Positions 24,782-35,025 of a DNA stretch of 64,000 nucleotides are shown here, in pieces; position 1 is the first letter of the stretch, and each line of letters begins with the position of its first letter. Made by a program: the position numbers and the translations under genes. The stretch is from Primula veris (taxonomy: Eukaryota; Streptophyta; Magnoliopsida; Ericales; Primulaceae), in NCBI GenBank assembly GCA_963682055.1, contig OY821745.1:1371501-1435500 (forward strand), read 5' to 3'. Under the pieces are notes generated by a model, which was given only the letters and a program-made list of their open reading frames with translations, was not told where the DNA came from and did no database searches.

Positions 24782-27687
24782 GTGGGTATGTATGTAGAGA
24801 GAGAGATAGATTTGGAGATAAAATGTTTTCTCTGCAAGCTGTTTTTTTTTTAGAGAGAGAATGATTAATGAGAAAATAGATTTGGGAGAGCTTTTATATT
24901 GGACCAATCCTTAATTAGTTTCATAAATAATGGACCAATCCTTAAATGAATTTTATAGCCGGACCAATCCTTACATACTTTTGTTTTCGTGGACCAATCC
25001 TTAATTTTCTCAAGCTAAAAACCAGTAAAGATCAAATTATAGATATGCCTGTTTGGATTTGAAGTTGTCAATACATATTTAGTTAATTTAATTAATACCC
25101 TGATCAAATTTGCTATTTTTGCGAAATCTGCAATCGGAAAGCTTATTATCCAAAAAGAACAAAACTAAAAGCTAAAAACCAGTAAAGATCAAATTTTGGA
25201 CATTTATATCTTAAAAGTTGTAATTGAATATTTGAGACTTGATATTCTTCTAAGTGTTTTTTAAATATGAGGTTACTTTCATGTCGTATCGCACCCGGTA
25301 ACTGAAAAAATTTAACAAAAATTACAAGTGTCAGGATGTAAAAAAAATTGATTCGCATAAAATATAAGGAATACTTAAAAGTACCATGCTAGTATGGATA
25401 TACATATATTGGATATGCAGATAGTACTACTAAGACAATGGGATTATCAATTTAAATTATTTACAACCCCGTATATATCTGCATCTGTATGTCTTATGAT
25501 TTTACCTGTAATTTAATTTTGTATATAGGGTTTGTTTGGATTTCAATCTCTTTCTTTTTAATTACTATTATTGTAGGGAATTTGTTCAATTTGTTAAAGA
25601 ATTTTCATTTTTAGTTGTATGTCTATGTTTATTTGAAGAACCATATATAGGTTGGATTAAGATTTGCTGCATTCCTTATATTTGTGCAGAACTATCGGTG
25701 TGTGTATGTGTTATCTATAAAATTGCTAACTTTTTGGTGGAATTTGTTGAGTATGTGTATCTATCTGTATGTGTATCTATATAGTACTATGTATCTGCAT
25801 TTACCAAAAAAATATTGATAACTTTTTGGTGGAATTTGTTGAGTATGTGTATCTATCTGTGTGTGTATCTATATTGTACTATGTATCTGCATTTACCAAA
25901 AAAATATTGATAACTTTTTGGTGGAATTTGTTGAGTATGTGTATCTATCTGTGTGTGTATCTATATAGTACTATGTATCTGCATTTACCAAAAAAATATT
26001 GATAACTTTTTGGTGGAATTTGTTGAGTATGTGTATCAATCTGTGTGTGTATCTATATAGTACTAGGTATCTGCATTTGCCAAAAAAAAAAATTGCTAAC
26101 TTTTTGGTGGAATTTGTTGAGTATGTGTATCTATCTGTGTGTGTATCTATATAGTACTATGTATCTGCATTTACCAAAAAAAAATTGCTAACTTTTTGGT
26201 GGAATTTGTTGAGTATGTGTAGCAATCTGTGTGTGTATCTATATAGTACTAGGTATCTGCATTTGCCAAAAAAAAAATTGCTAACTTTTTGGTGGAATTT
26301 GTTGAGTATGTGTATCAATCTGTGTGTGTATCTATATAGTACTATGTATCTGCATTTGCCAAAAAAAAATTGCTGTTTAGAGTAAGGTATTGTTTGTATT
26401 TCAATCTCTGCTTCATTCTAGGTTTAATCTTGAGACTTAAATACTTAAATCTATTCAGTCTAATCAGTTACACATCTAGTTGTTAAAAATTATACCTTTT
26501 GAGTTATGCATATGCATAAAAGAAAGTATACCTTGAAATTGTAATACGAAAATCAAAGATTTCGCCAGATACAATTAATCTATTATGGAAATGCTCCCAT
26601 CATTTAGCTCTAAATTGTTTTCAGCTTTTGATCTACGTACTCTTTTTTGTTTGTCTGTCTTTCCGAAAGCTGCTCTTTGCCCTATACTCTTGCTCCTTTG
26701 CCGTGCTTAAGATTTCTTACCAAATTTTTTAAAAGCAGCAACGTAGCTAAAGCGATATTCTGCTATTCAAAACTTTGAATTGAGCTTCTGTGCTCTGAAA
26801 CGCGAGTTTTTTCGAAACAGTGTTTGTAACTGAGCAGAAACTTTGTATAAAATATTTTTTTAATAAACTTTGTATAAATTATTTGATCCGAGATGATTTC
26901 CACAGCGTCTGCAGGGTAAACAATAGAAACAGTTTTTATGAAATTTTGATCGATTGTAAAACACCAAACTATATTAAATTTGGAAAATGGAAAAACTTGG
27001 TGTAAGGATGGCTTCCAAGTGCCGTGTATCACTTTTCTTGTGTTGTGTCTTTAAAGTTTCGATTAGATTTCTCCACATGGCTTTTCTTTCTCAATTAGAA
27101 ATTTATTCCTACATTATTTCTGCCCATGCCAATATACAAACTGTCTATTGATGCTTTATATGTTTGTATCAATATGGTCATTCGATTTTTGCAGTTTACT
27201 TTCTCATACCTAAACTGTTTATTGTCGTTTTTGTTTGTAGCATGAAGCATGTACCTGGGTTCATTGAGAAGTCTGAGGAGCTCAAATCAAAGGGTGTTGA
27301 AGAAATCTTGTGCCTCAGTGGTATGTATATATGCTTTTTCAATCAGTACGTTTCAATTGTGTATTATATAGCTGAATAGCTTGATCCTCAAAGTGGTTAA
27401 CAAATAGTAACCCATTTTGTGTTGAATTTTCAGTGAATGACCCATTTGTGATGAAGGCATGGGCAAAGACTTACCCTGATAACAAGGATGTGAAGTTCTT
27501 GGCAGATGGTTCAGGGAAATATACCAAAGCTTTGGGCCTTGAGCTTGACCTTACCGAGAAAGGGCTTGGTCTTCGTTCCCGCAGGTTTGCTTTGTTGGTG
27601 GATGATCTCAAGGTTAAGGCTGCAAACATTGAAGAGGGTGGTGATTTCACTGTGTCCAGTGCTGATGATATTCTCAAGGCTCTTTAA
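20856..27687 (+). CDS. PRXIIB: Type II peroxiredoxin, cytosolic (PRXIIB-like)
   Basis: Three exons: 20856-21010, 27241-27320 and 27434-27687, totalling 489 nt (162 residues plus TAA), the usual length for the family. The protein is a thiol peroxidase that reduces H2O2 and alkyl hydroperoxides, with electrons from glutaredoxin or thioredoxin. The peroxidatic Cys51 lies in PGAFTPTC with Ser52 split by intron 1, and the resolving Cys76 lies in EEILCLSVNDPF. The active-site Arg motif RSRRFALL is present near the C-terminus, which ends DDILKAL. There is no transit peptide, so a cytosolic location is inferred. Intron 1 is 6.2 kb for a 0.5-kb coding sequence and carries three long-TIR elements and two tandem arrays. 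A close alternative is another cytosolic member (IIC or IID). Confidence 0.93.
21076..21747. mobile_element. Long-TIR non-autonomous element E1 in peroxiredoxin intron 1
   Basis: Left arm GAGAAAATGAAGGATTGG and a mirrored right arm CCAATCCAAAATTTACCC, with subterminal inverted copies of GGACCATGAAAACAAAAGTA. The interior is A/T-rich and itself palindromic, with repeats of AAAATGACTTAAAA. It is the same family as E2 and E3. No target duplication is visible. Confidence 0.7.
21748..22005 (-). repeat. 157-bp family repeats in inverted orientation
   Basis: About one and a half copies of the 157-bp unit (e.g. GGATAATAAGCTTTCCGATT) in reverse orientation to the main array at 22.83-24.07 kb, trapped between E1 and E2. 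This suggests an inversion between the two related elements. Confidence 0.7.
22006..22825. mobile_element. Long-TIR non-autonomous element E2
   Basis: Starts GGGTAAATTTTGGATTG and ends CCTTAATTTTCTC, with the same arms as E3. The interior has many repeats of a unit like AACAGTCTGAACTTTTTTA / AAGTCATTTTAAA. It has no coding capacity. The flanking 9-mers do not match, consistent with rearrangement after insertion. Confidence 0.7.
22826..25197 (+). repeat. 157-bp tandem array, about 9 copies, interrupted by E3
   Basis: The motif GATATGCTTG recurs at 22841, 23001, 23158, 23315, 23472, 23625, 23782 and 23939, mostly 157 bp apart. Units include GCGATTTTTGCGAAATCTGC and ATCGGAAAGCTTATTATCC. The last unit is split by E3 and resumes at 25012-25197. 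A related segment, GATCAATTTTGCGATTTTTG, lies just after exon 1 (about 21029), suggesting that the array arose by amplification of native intron sequence. Confidence 0.9.
24076..25011. mobile_element. Long-TIR element E3 with 9-bp target duplication (Mutator-like MITE)
   Basis: Terminal repeats GGGTAAATTTTGGATTGG and (inverse) GAGAAAATTAAGGATTGG, then inverted copies of a subterminal block. An exact 9-bp duplication, AAGCTAAAA, lies at 24067-24075 and 25012-25020, and it interrupts one 157-bp unit. The 9-bp duplication and long TIRs fit a Mutator-superfamily non-autonomous element. Its interior contains a short-period repeat (AACAGTCTGAAAAATAAA) and a TA microsatellite (about 24747-24778). 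Confidence 0.8.
25729..26370 (+). repeat. 92-bp tandem array, about 7 copies
   Basis: ACTTTTTGGTGGAATTTGTT recurs at 25729, 25821, 25913, 26005 and onward, 92 bp apart, each unit followed by GTATCTATCT...TATAGTACTATGTATCTGC and ending in an A run. It is still in intron 1 of the peroxiredoxin gene. Units are nearly identical, so amplification was recent. Confidence 0.9.
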
Positions 27688-29043
27688 ATGCGTTGATTTT
27701 CTGAGTTTGTTTGGTTAAACAGTACACGTTTTTTTAAGTTTAATGGTGGCCAAAGATTAGATTAACCCTTTTTGGGCTGTGTTGTCTCGTTTGGTTTTAT
27801 GTTGGCCATAAAATATGGTTAGCTGCCCTTTCGAGTACTGTGTTTCGTGAAATAATGGCGCCATGTTTAATGTTGATTTTAATGGATTATGATGGGATCT
27901 TTTGATTTTATGCGTAGTTGTGTTCATTTTTATCTCAATTGCGTTTCTTTTATGTGACAGTTATGTCTCATTAAACAATGCTGATCACATTGAAAAAGGG
28001 GAGCCAGACTCCTGGTGTAAAATAAAAAGATGCTAATATGGGTATATTGCACAAGATCTTTCCCTCGGATCTTTTTATTTGTTTTTTTTCTCGGTAGGCT
28101 GTGAGAGCTTTGATAAATGATTTGATCTTACATGTTATTTTTTAAGCTAAGTGTGTATAGTCGGGTATCCAAATCAATATGAGCAGGTAGTTTAGTGTAT
28201 TTCACTATTTTTTAGGCCTTCTTTTCTTAGTAAAAAAAAGGCTCAAGTGTAATGATTCATGGTCGAAGACTCGAAATGTGACCAAGAAAAAAAAAAAAAA
28301 ATTTAGTAAAGTACATGGATCTCCCTCAGAAAGAAGCAGCCTAAAATTGATTCTAATTGTGGAAACACTTCTGTATCTGCTTGCAGTCATGTTGCTATTA
28401 TTGGATTGATCATACCAACTGCATAGCAGCGGTAGCTACCATGAATTTTCATAAGCTCGCCTCGGATATAGGATTAGTATACAAATTTGGGACTATAATT
28501 AAGCCCACCTCATCTAAGTTCCGGTAATGTCATCATTCGCTTATTGGTGAAATGCTTAAAGACATGGAACTGTATTACTAATCAATAATCAAAGCGAAAC
28601 TCTTGTTCAAATACCAGGGAGAAAGAGCTAGAAGCCTAGAAGCACACCCAAAAGACGGAAAATAACATCAGAAATGTGGTGGTAATAATCATGAAACAGT
28701 AATTTAAGAGTACTGCTATATTAGTACATCTACCCGAAAAGCCAATGCAGCATTGGTATGCATAAACATACACATCAATAGCCAAATATTTTGGAAAATA
28801 AATAAATACGCATTTTCAGGGCTTAAAGACCAGATGGACATGAAAGAAAAAGAAAAATGCAAAGCCTTGGTATAGAACTCCAATAGCTTTCATTGTAAAT
28901 TATATAGCAGCACAACTCCTGTGTATCGTATATGCTATAACACTAAATAGAAAGCCATTTACTTGAAAACCACTTAATTCACTTCTAAGTTTCTCATTTG
29001 GCTCTCCTATAAGGCTTTAAAAGCTGGTTATAATCCAAGAGAA
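27688..29043. other. Convergent intergenic region between peroxiredoxin and CcmH genes
   Basis: The two genes are convergent here. The left part (to about 28000) is likely the peroxiredoxin 3' UTR and the right part (from about 28800) the CcmH 3' UTR. I see no coding sequence, tRNA or strong repeat. Confidence 0.5.
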
Positions 29044-30860
29044 CTACCGAGCAAGCCACTTCTTTAACCAAAACGATAAAGTACTGGGCCTTTGAGAAGG
29101 AGGGGGAGTAAGAAGATCAAGCATAGTCTCTTTTTCTTTCGGGGTGAGAGAAACACCTCTAACAAGATTCAAAGCCATTATATGCACATTCGTTCTTTGC
29201 CTATGCTTGTTATATGCCCATACTGCTCCGGCAGCTCCTGCAACCAGAATCTGTTGCAAAACAAAAAATCATATTGTAATTAATGGTAATGCTTTTGTTT
29301 CAGTCAATCACATTAACCTCTGCACTTTAGATGTGGAGATGGTTGTTCATGCATATCTGTGCAAAAAAATGAGAATCGGCAGTGGCATAACACAGAACTA
29401 TAAACATTTACTGGTTAACATTGTGTGGGGTCCATAGCCACCTCACAAATACATCTACAGATCTTTGTTACATAGCATTATTGTTGGAATTTACCCCGTG
29501 TACTAAAAATGTTCCTTTCCATTGGCAGTTTCTCCGGCAGGGGGTAAATACACAGGGCAATGTGGAACATATATTGAGTGTAGTTCCAGTGCAAATGATC
29601 TAACAAAGTAAAGGTAGGATGTGGGTATGTTTAAGATGTAAGGCTAAAAAATTAGAAACAAGATTAAAGTGATCATCTAAGACTGACCGGTGAAAGCCAT
29701 AGTGCTGCAGTTTGCATATCAAATTTTGGTGCATACAGGACCGTCTCCCCGTATTCATTCTCAAGCTTTTTAAATATATCTTTATCGCTTTTTCCAGCAT
29801 GGATTTCATCACGAATTAACTGCACTGACACAATTCATCAGTTAAACAGTAGAGAAGTTAAACCGATTAACACAGGAAAAAAGAAGAAGTGAAAAGCACT
29901 ATAAACCAGCATAGGCAGATACTAGATAGCCATGTTAGAGTTAGTTCCAGATGTATGATGATCAGAAAACTTATGTTCTGGTGTATGAAGATACTTCCTC
30001 AATCATCCAAACGAAAAATTGTCATGTTTTCTGGCTTGGGAATTGCATGAGGGACACAGTATGAAGTTGCGATCATCAAAACAGACAAGAATCACATCTT
30101 CCGCCGGCACAAAGCCGTGGCAGTTATTGATACTTGTACCCATTTGTTCAATTAACAAAGAAAACAAAGAAAACAAAGTAATGCCAAGTCCTCTTCCAAA
30201 CCATGAACTTGGGATTTCCTTCACCAACTATATTCTCACACTCCAGTTCATCAATTGTTGACAGTGGGGTTTCTGGCGACCACATAGATTATACCTTTTG
30301 CACCGAATTTTATAATTTGTTTAACAACCTAGACAAAAATAAAGCCTTTCGAGGCAAAAAAGTACAGAGTATATCTTTTTGTGCAGCTTAAATCCTACTT
30401 CTCTGAAAAAGAAAACATTGCAGGTTCTTTAAACTGTTCTTATATAAGTATCATGCATCAGTAATTACAATACTACAGAGTTATGTTTTTCACATTTTAA
30501 TGAACGCACCAATCAAACCTATAATTACTACCTATATTTTTTACTCGTTAACCTACTCATTATACAAATTTACTAAAAGTCTAAAATACAAGCAAATGTA
30601 TGATATGCAAGCATTTGATGGATACCAAATAATTCTTATACCTTGTTACGCATATGACAAAATTCGAGGCTATACATAAGGAAGTCAAAGTTTTCCCCAG
30701 AAATAAGTATATTTACCTTTCTAAGAAGAATGGCAATATCAGCTTGAGAGTCTTCGATAGACTGACTTCCACACTCGGTACACCTCACATTATGACTGAT
30801 ATTTCTTGCTCTAGCTTCCACCACCTGTGTCTTCTTTGAGACTTCATCTTCACTCGCCAT
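29044..30860 (-). CDS. CCMH: Mitochondrial cytochrome c maturation protein CcmH
   Basis: Three exons: 30860-30717, 29819-29688 and 29250-29044, totalling 483 nt (160 residues plus stop), close to the ~159 residues of the Arabidopsis protein. CcmH belongs to the system I cytochrome c maturation (heme lyase) pathway and keeps apocytochrome c thiols reduced in the mitochondrial inner membrane. The RCxxC motif is present as VRCTECGSQSI (Cys at about 27 and 30), followed by SQADIAILLRK, ETVLYAPKFDMQTAALWL, a membrane segment (about residues 90-108) and NVHIMALNLVRGV. All these blocks are diagnostic. The 5' UTR probably extends upstream of 30860. Intron 1 (29820-30716) contains an open stretch at 30003-30227 that I cannot assign. 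Confidence 0.95.
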
Positions 30861-33099
30861 ATGATGCTAAAACCTCTCGTTTCAGTTCTCAAAGCAACTA
30901 AAGGAAGGCCACAAAAGATATGTGTAGTTAGTGACTGACTAAGTGGGACTCTCTCTTGGATACTAAAAAGTAAAAACTCATTTACCAGAAAACCATTCAC
31001 TATAAGGAAAAACTAGCTTTCGAGAACTTGTAAACCATTCACTAAAACTATTTATAATACCACTATTTAAAATAAAAAAAACACAACCTTTATACAGTGT
31101 TTAAAAAGCGAAATCTGAGCTAAAGCGTTTTTGCAAGAGCTATGCTAAAAGAGGAAGCTTTTAGCGGCCTAGAAGCAAGCTTTTTTAAGCTTTGAATCGA
31201 GCTTTTTTACTACGAAACGCACTTTTGAAAACAGAGATCTTTAATGTATATTTCATTGTTCTCCACAATTCGCTAACTTTCTTCGTAAAATCCATCGTTA
31301 TGTATTAGGTTTTCGTATTTCCAAATGCTGCTTTCTCTTTCGCCTAATTTTCAAGGCCACAAATTCCCGTCTCTTAGTCACGTACCGTAACTATTTCCGT
31401 TTTTAAAACCCGAATACACAGAAAACAATACCCATCACAGGAATCAAAAGAAAACAACTAAAATGTATTTAATTTTCCAAATTATCAGTTTGGGATTTCT
31501 TCAAACACCTTCAATACACTTTACTCCGTTTTACATTTACATTCCCCAAAATAAAATAAAAACCCAATTTTTCAAACTGATTCAAATATCTTGAAGATGT
31601 AATCTTTTACTGATTTTTTTGAAAGAATTAAAAAAAAACAAAGATTCTCAGAAAGAAGAAGAAGAAGTGGTTTATTTTACCTGGAAAAGAGAATAGCAGT
31701 TTTTTTTAATTATCCAATAATCTCCTTTTATTAGTCTTTCTAATAATTATATAATAAGCTAAAGGCTCAAAAATACCAACTTAGATTAGTTAGCTTTCTT
31801 CTTATTATTTTCTATGAAAAGTTTAGAAAAATGGAGTTATTTCACTTTTGGAATATTGCAAATGTTTAATATTTTGACTATTTGAGTCACTAAGATTTAA
31901 CATAAAAGTTATTTTCAATATGTTTAATTTTGGGTTTTAACCTTTTTTTTATTACTAGAAAACTCGTTTTCACTTTAAAATACCGCGTTTCATGATTACT
32001 CTTTTCGTATTCCATTATTCCACGTTTAAAACTTAGAATTTTCTCACGTTTCAAGTTTCGATTCCCGTTTTCGTTTTCCCTTCCTCTGGTTTGAACATAA
32101 CTATTACCGTATAGGCGTATTTGCTTTTAATAATTATTATGTATCCCGTTTCCAGTTATTTTAAGTTCAAATTTCTGCCTTTTTATTTTTTATTTGTCAT
32201 CATTTCACATTTCCGTTTTCATATAAGTTCCGCTCCCGTTTCTTATGTGACATAAACCTTAAAATCAGTATATAATTAATGATCATTTTATACTACTTTG
32301 GTACTTGTCCCCCATGTCTAACAAAGGGATTCCATTGCAATTTCTATGTCAAAATGTATGAAACTAAAAAGTTTCTGAATATTTGTTCTGGAAACAAAAA
32401 TATCACAGCCTCGGCGAAATAGAGAAAAATAAATAACCACAAATTAAAATTCCTATACTAAAAAAAAAAATAAAAAAATAAGAATTTGGAATAACGTCCA
32501 TCTGTTCCCAAAGAAGTAATTTCCAGATTTGAATGTATATATACAGATTTCGAGCATTTTTAAGCACATCTTTAACTTTTTTCGATTTCTAAACATATCC
32601 AGAATTGCAGAATCAATCAATAACCATTTAAAAAAAAACTGGTATAGACTGTTTATAATCAAACCAGTTTTTGTAAGCTAACAAATAGTACCAAATCTCC
32701 CCTTTAAAGCCAACAAAGTAATGAAGATACACTTGGGAATGCAAGAATCAGGCAAAATAAGCTTTAGGTGAGTCAAAAACTTTTCCAGGATAAAATTAAA
32801 TTTCCGAATGATGTCGAATTAGTATAAATGATTGATTTTGAGTGTCTATAGACTCTATATCAACACTGAGGTGAAAAAATAAAATACAAAAAGCTCGAGT
32901 CTCCTTCTCATATGATTTACCCACGCTGCACCTGGCACCCGACCCCGTCCTGTACCTTCCTAGTCTGGCATTGGTTCGATAAATGGATCTTTTTGACTAA
33001 ATTATTCTGTAATTCACTAATCTACAATGATACTCAGCATTGTCCATGGTTTAATCTTCATATATGAGTAATAATTTACCCCATCCTCTCATTCAATTT
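30861..33099. other. Intergenic region upstream of CcmH and downstream of the PPR gene
   Basis: The CcmH promoter and 5' UTR should lie at 30861 to about 31700; a purine-rich stretch AGAAAGAAGAAGAAGAAGTG near 31650 may be leader. A segment at about 31100-31240 (GCTTTGAATCGAGC...ACGAAACGC) resembles 26720-26820 in the peroxiredoxin intron, so it is probably an old dispersed repeat. Otherwise it is AT-rich with no gene supported. Confidence 0.4.
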
Positions 33100-35025
33100 T
33101 TACCAATAATCGCCACATGAACAAACTCCGTCTTTAAATAGATGGTATCGATTAACATCCCTGACTGTAATTTCCCTCTGAGTAATCTTTGAAATAAACT
33201 TAATCGCCACATGACAATCCTCGCACACCCTGAGGTTTTTCGTTATCAGAAGCTTAGTACCATGCGGCGTACTAATTAGCCCGAAAGCAATCGCTAATCT
33301 CTCACTATGACTACATATCATTCTAGTCTTTTCATCATCATCGACATCGTGAAAAACAGGCGATATATTAGATACATAACCCGATTCTGCCATTAAAACC
33401 CCTACCCTTTCTAGTTCCGCATATATCTCATTTGACATAGGGTGAGACAAATCACCAGATAGAAACGCGTGTACTTTATTCTTCACTTCTATCCAGCTAC
33501 AAGCTACGGTTTTCTTTAACCCAACATCCATCATTAGTTTTCTTAGTTTCGCAACTCCTTCCCACATCCCAGCTTGAGCGTATATATTCGATAAGATTAC
33601 ATAATTGCCAGCATCTTCCGGCTCAAGCTCAACGAGTCTCTCTAAAGCCAGCTCACCTAGTTCAACATTCCGATGGATTTTACAAGAATTTAACAAAGCA
33701 CCCCATACTCCGGAATCTGCTGTCACTTTCATATCCATTATAAGATCATAAGCCTCGTATAAACGGTCGCAATGACCAAGTAGATCGACCATACACGTGT
33801 AATGCTGAACAGTTGGTCTAATCTGGTAAAAATTCATCATCGTTTCGAAATACTTTTTCCCTTCTTCAACCAACGCCCCATGTTTACAAGCCGATAAAAC
33901 ACCAACAAAAGTAATGTGATCGGGTTGAGCTTCTTTAACCATTATTTCAAATAATTCAAGAGCTTCACCCGTATGCCCGTGCATTGCATAGCCAGTGATC
34001 ATAGCATTCCACGAGACTATTCTCCTTACAAAAAGCCTATCAAACAAAGCCCGAGCAACTTTCACATAGCCACTCTTCGCGTACATATCTACAAGGGCGG
34101 TCTTTACCTTATCTTGAACTTCAAACCCGTGTCTCCAGCTATAACAATGAAGCTCCCTACCCTGAGGAAGTGCCGCCACGTCAGCAGCAGCCGATATAGA
34201 AGTGACTAGCGTCGCAACAGTGGGCCTTACAAACGCATACGCCATCTCACCACATAGAGATAAACACTCATCCGGACAACCGTTTTGGGAATAAGACGCT
34301 AACATAGAGTTCCACAACACAACATCTCTAACCTCAATCTTATCGAAAACCTTACGAGAATCATTAACACAGCCACATTTCGCGTACATATCAATAAGAG
34401 CCGCACCCACAAACACGTCTGTCTCCCACTTAGTACGTATAGCATGCTCGTGTATCTCTCTCCCAACTTTAATCGATGATAAAGCCGAACAAGCCTTAAG
34501 AACAAACGGAAAAGTGAAATTATCCGGAATAATACCATAATCCACCATTTGGAAATATAAATCAATCGCCACCTCGTAAGGCCCGTTCCATGCGTACCCA
34601 CGTATCAAAACATTCCATAAAAATATGTTATTCTTAGGAATTTTATCGAACACCTTGCGTGCACTTGTTAAATTATCACAAACACAATATAAATTAACAA
34701 TCTTGGTAGCTAATCTAGTGTCTAATTCTCTTCCAGCTAGTAAAAAATGGGCATGGAGCTGTTTCCCGGGCTCGATTGCTCTTCGGGCAATGCACGATTG
34801 GAGTATAGATACGCAATCGAATGGAGAAACTAGGGTTTGAGTTTTTTGTTGATTTGGGTTGTGAAAATGGGTTTTTGATGCAATTGAGTGAAAAGGGTAT
34901 TTGAATTTGGTGTCAAATTTTGAAAATGAAGTTAAATAAATTGTGGGTTTGTTGATTGAAGATAAAAAATATAGTCTTTTTAGGTTTAATGAAAATTTGA
35001 GCAGCATTTGGTTTTTATAAATCAA
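33100..35025 (-). CDS. PPR protein, PLS class with DYW domain (putative organelle RNA editing factor)
   Basis: Intronless ORF of 641 residues, typical of this family. The N-terminus (about 1-60) is rich in Ser, Lys, Phe and Asn and lacks acidic residues, suggesting an organelle-targeting presequence. A series of P, L and S motifs follows from about residue 70 (e.g. DVVLWNSMLASYSQNG, RIVSWNAMITGYAMHG), then E/E+ motifs (about 440-545) and a DYW deaminase-like domain. The DYW domain keeps the zinc and catalytic signature HSERLA, then CEDCH, and ends exactly CSCGDYW. Known for the family: these proteins bind specific mitochondrial or plastid transcripts and convert C to U. The RNA target cannot be read here by eye, and organelle choice is open. 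The start may be Met1 or Met7. Confidence 0.93.
   Translation of the reverse strand: MIYKNQMLLKFSLNLKRLYFLSSINKPTIYLTSFSKFDTKFKYPFHSIASKTHFHNPNQQKTQTLVSPFDCVSILQSCIARRAIEPGKQLHAHFLLAGRELDTRLATKIVNLYCVCDNLTSARKVFDKIPKNNIFLWNVLIRGYAWNGPYEVAIDLYFQMVDYGIIPDNFTFPFVLKACSALSSIKVGREIHEHAIRTKWETDVFVGAALIDMYAKCGCVNDSRKVFDKIEVRDVVLWNSMLASYSQNGCPDECLSLCGEMAYAFVRPTVATLVTSISAAADVAALPQGRELHCYSWRHGFEVQDKVKTALVDMYAKSGYVKVARALFDRLFVRRIVSWNAMITGYAMHGHTGEALELFEIMVKEAQPDHITFVGVLSACKHGALVEEGKKYFETMMNFYQIRPTVQHYTCMVDLLGHCDRLYEAYDLIMDMKVTADSGVWGALLNSCKIHRNVELGELALERLVELEPEDAGNYVILSNIYAQAGMWEGVAKLRKLMMDVGLKKTVACSWIEVKNKVHAFLSGDLSHPMSNEIYAELERVGVLMAESGYVSNISPVFHDVDDDEKTRMICSHSERLAIAFGLISTPHGTKLLITKNLRVCEDCHVAIKFISKITQREITVRDVNRYHLFKDGVCSCGDYW

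Noticed and set aside
11720..26370. Possible CRISPR-like arrays from the regular repeats
   Set aside because: Units are 92, 138 or 157 bp tandem repeats without unique spacers, in a plant nuclear genome.
25536..26385. Open frames with repeated [21 protein letters not shown] peptides
   Set aside because: They translate the 92-bp tandem repeat in the peroxiredoxin intron.
33973..34840. Open frames on both strands overlapping the PPR gene
   Set aside because: They are shadows inside the 641-codon DYW PPR frame, which has full domain support.
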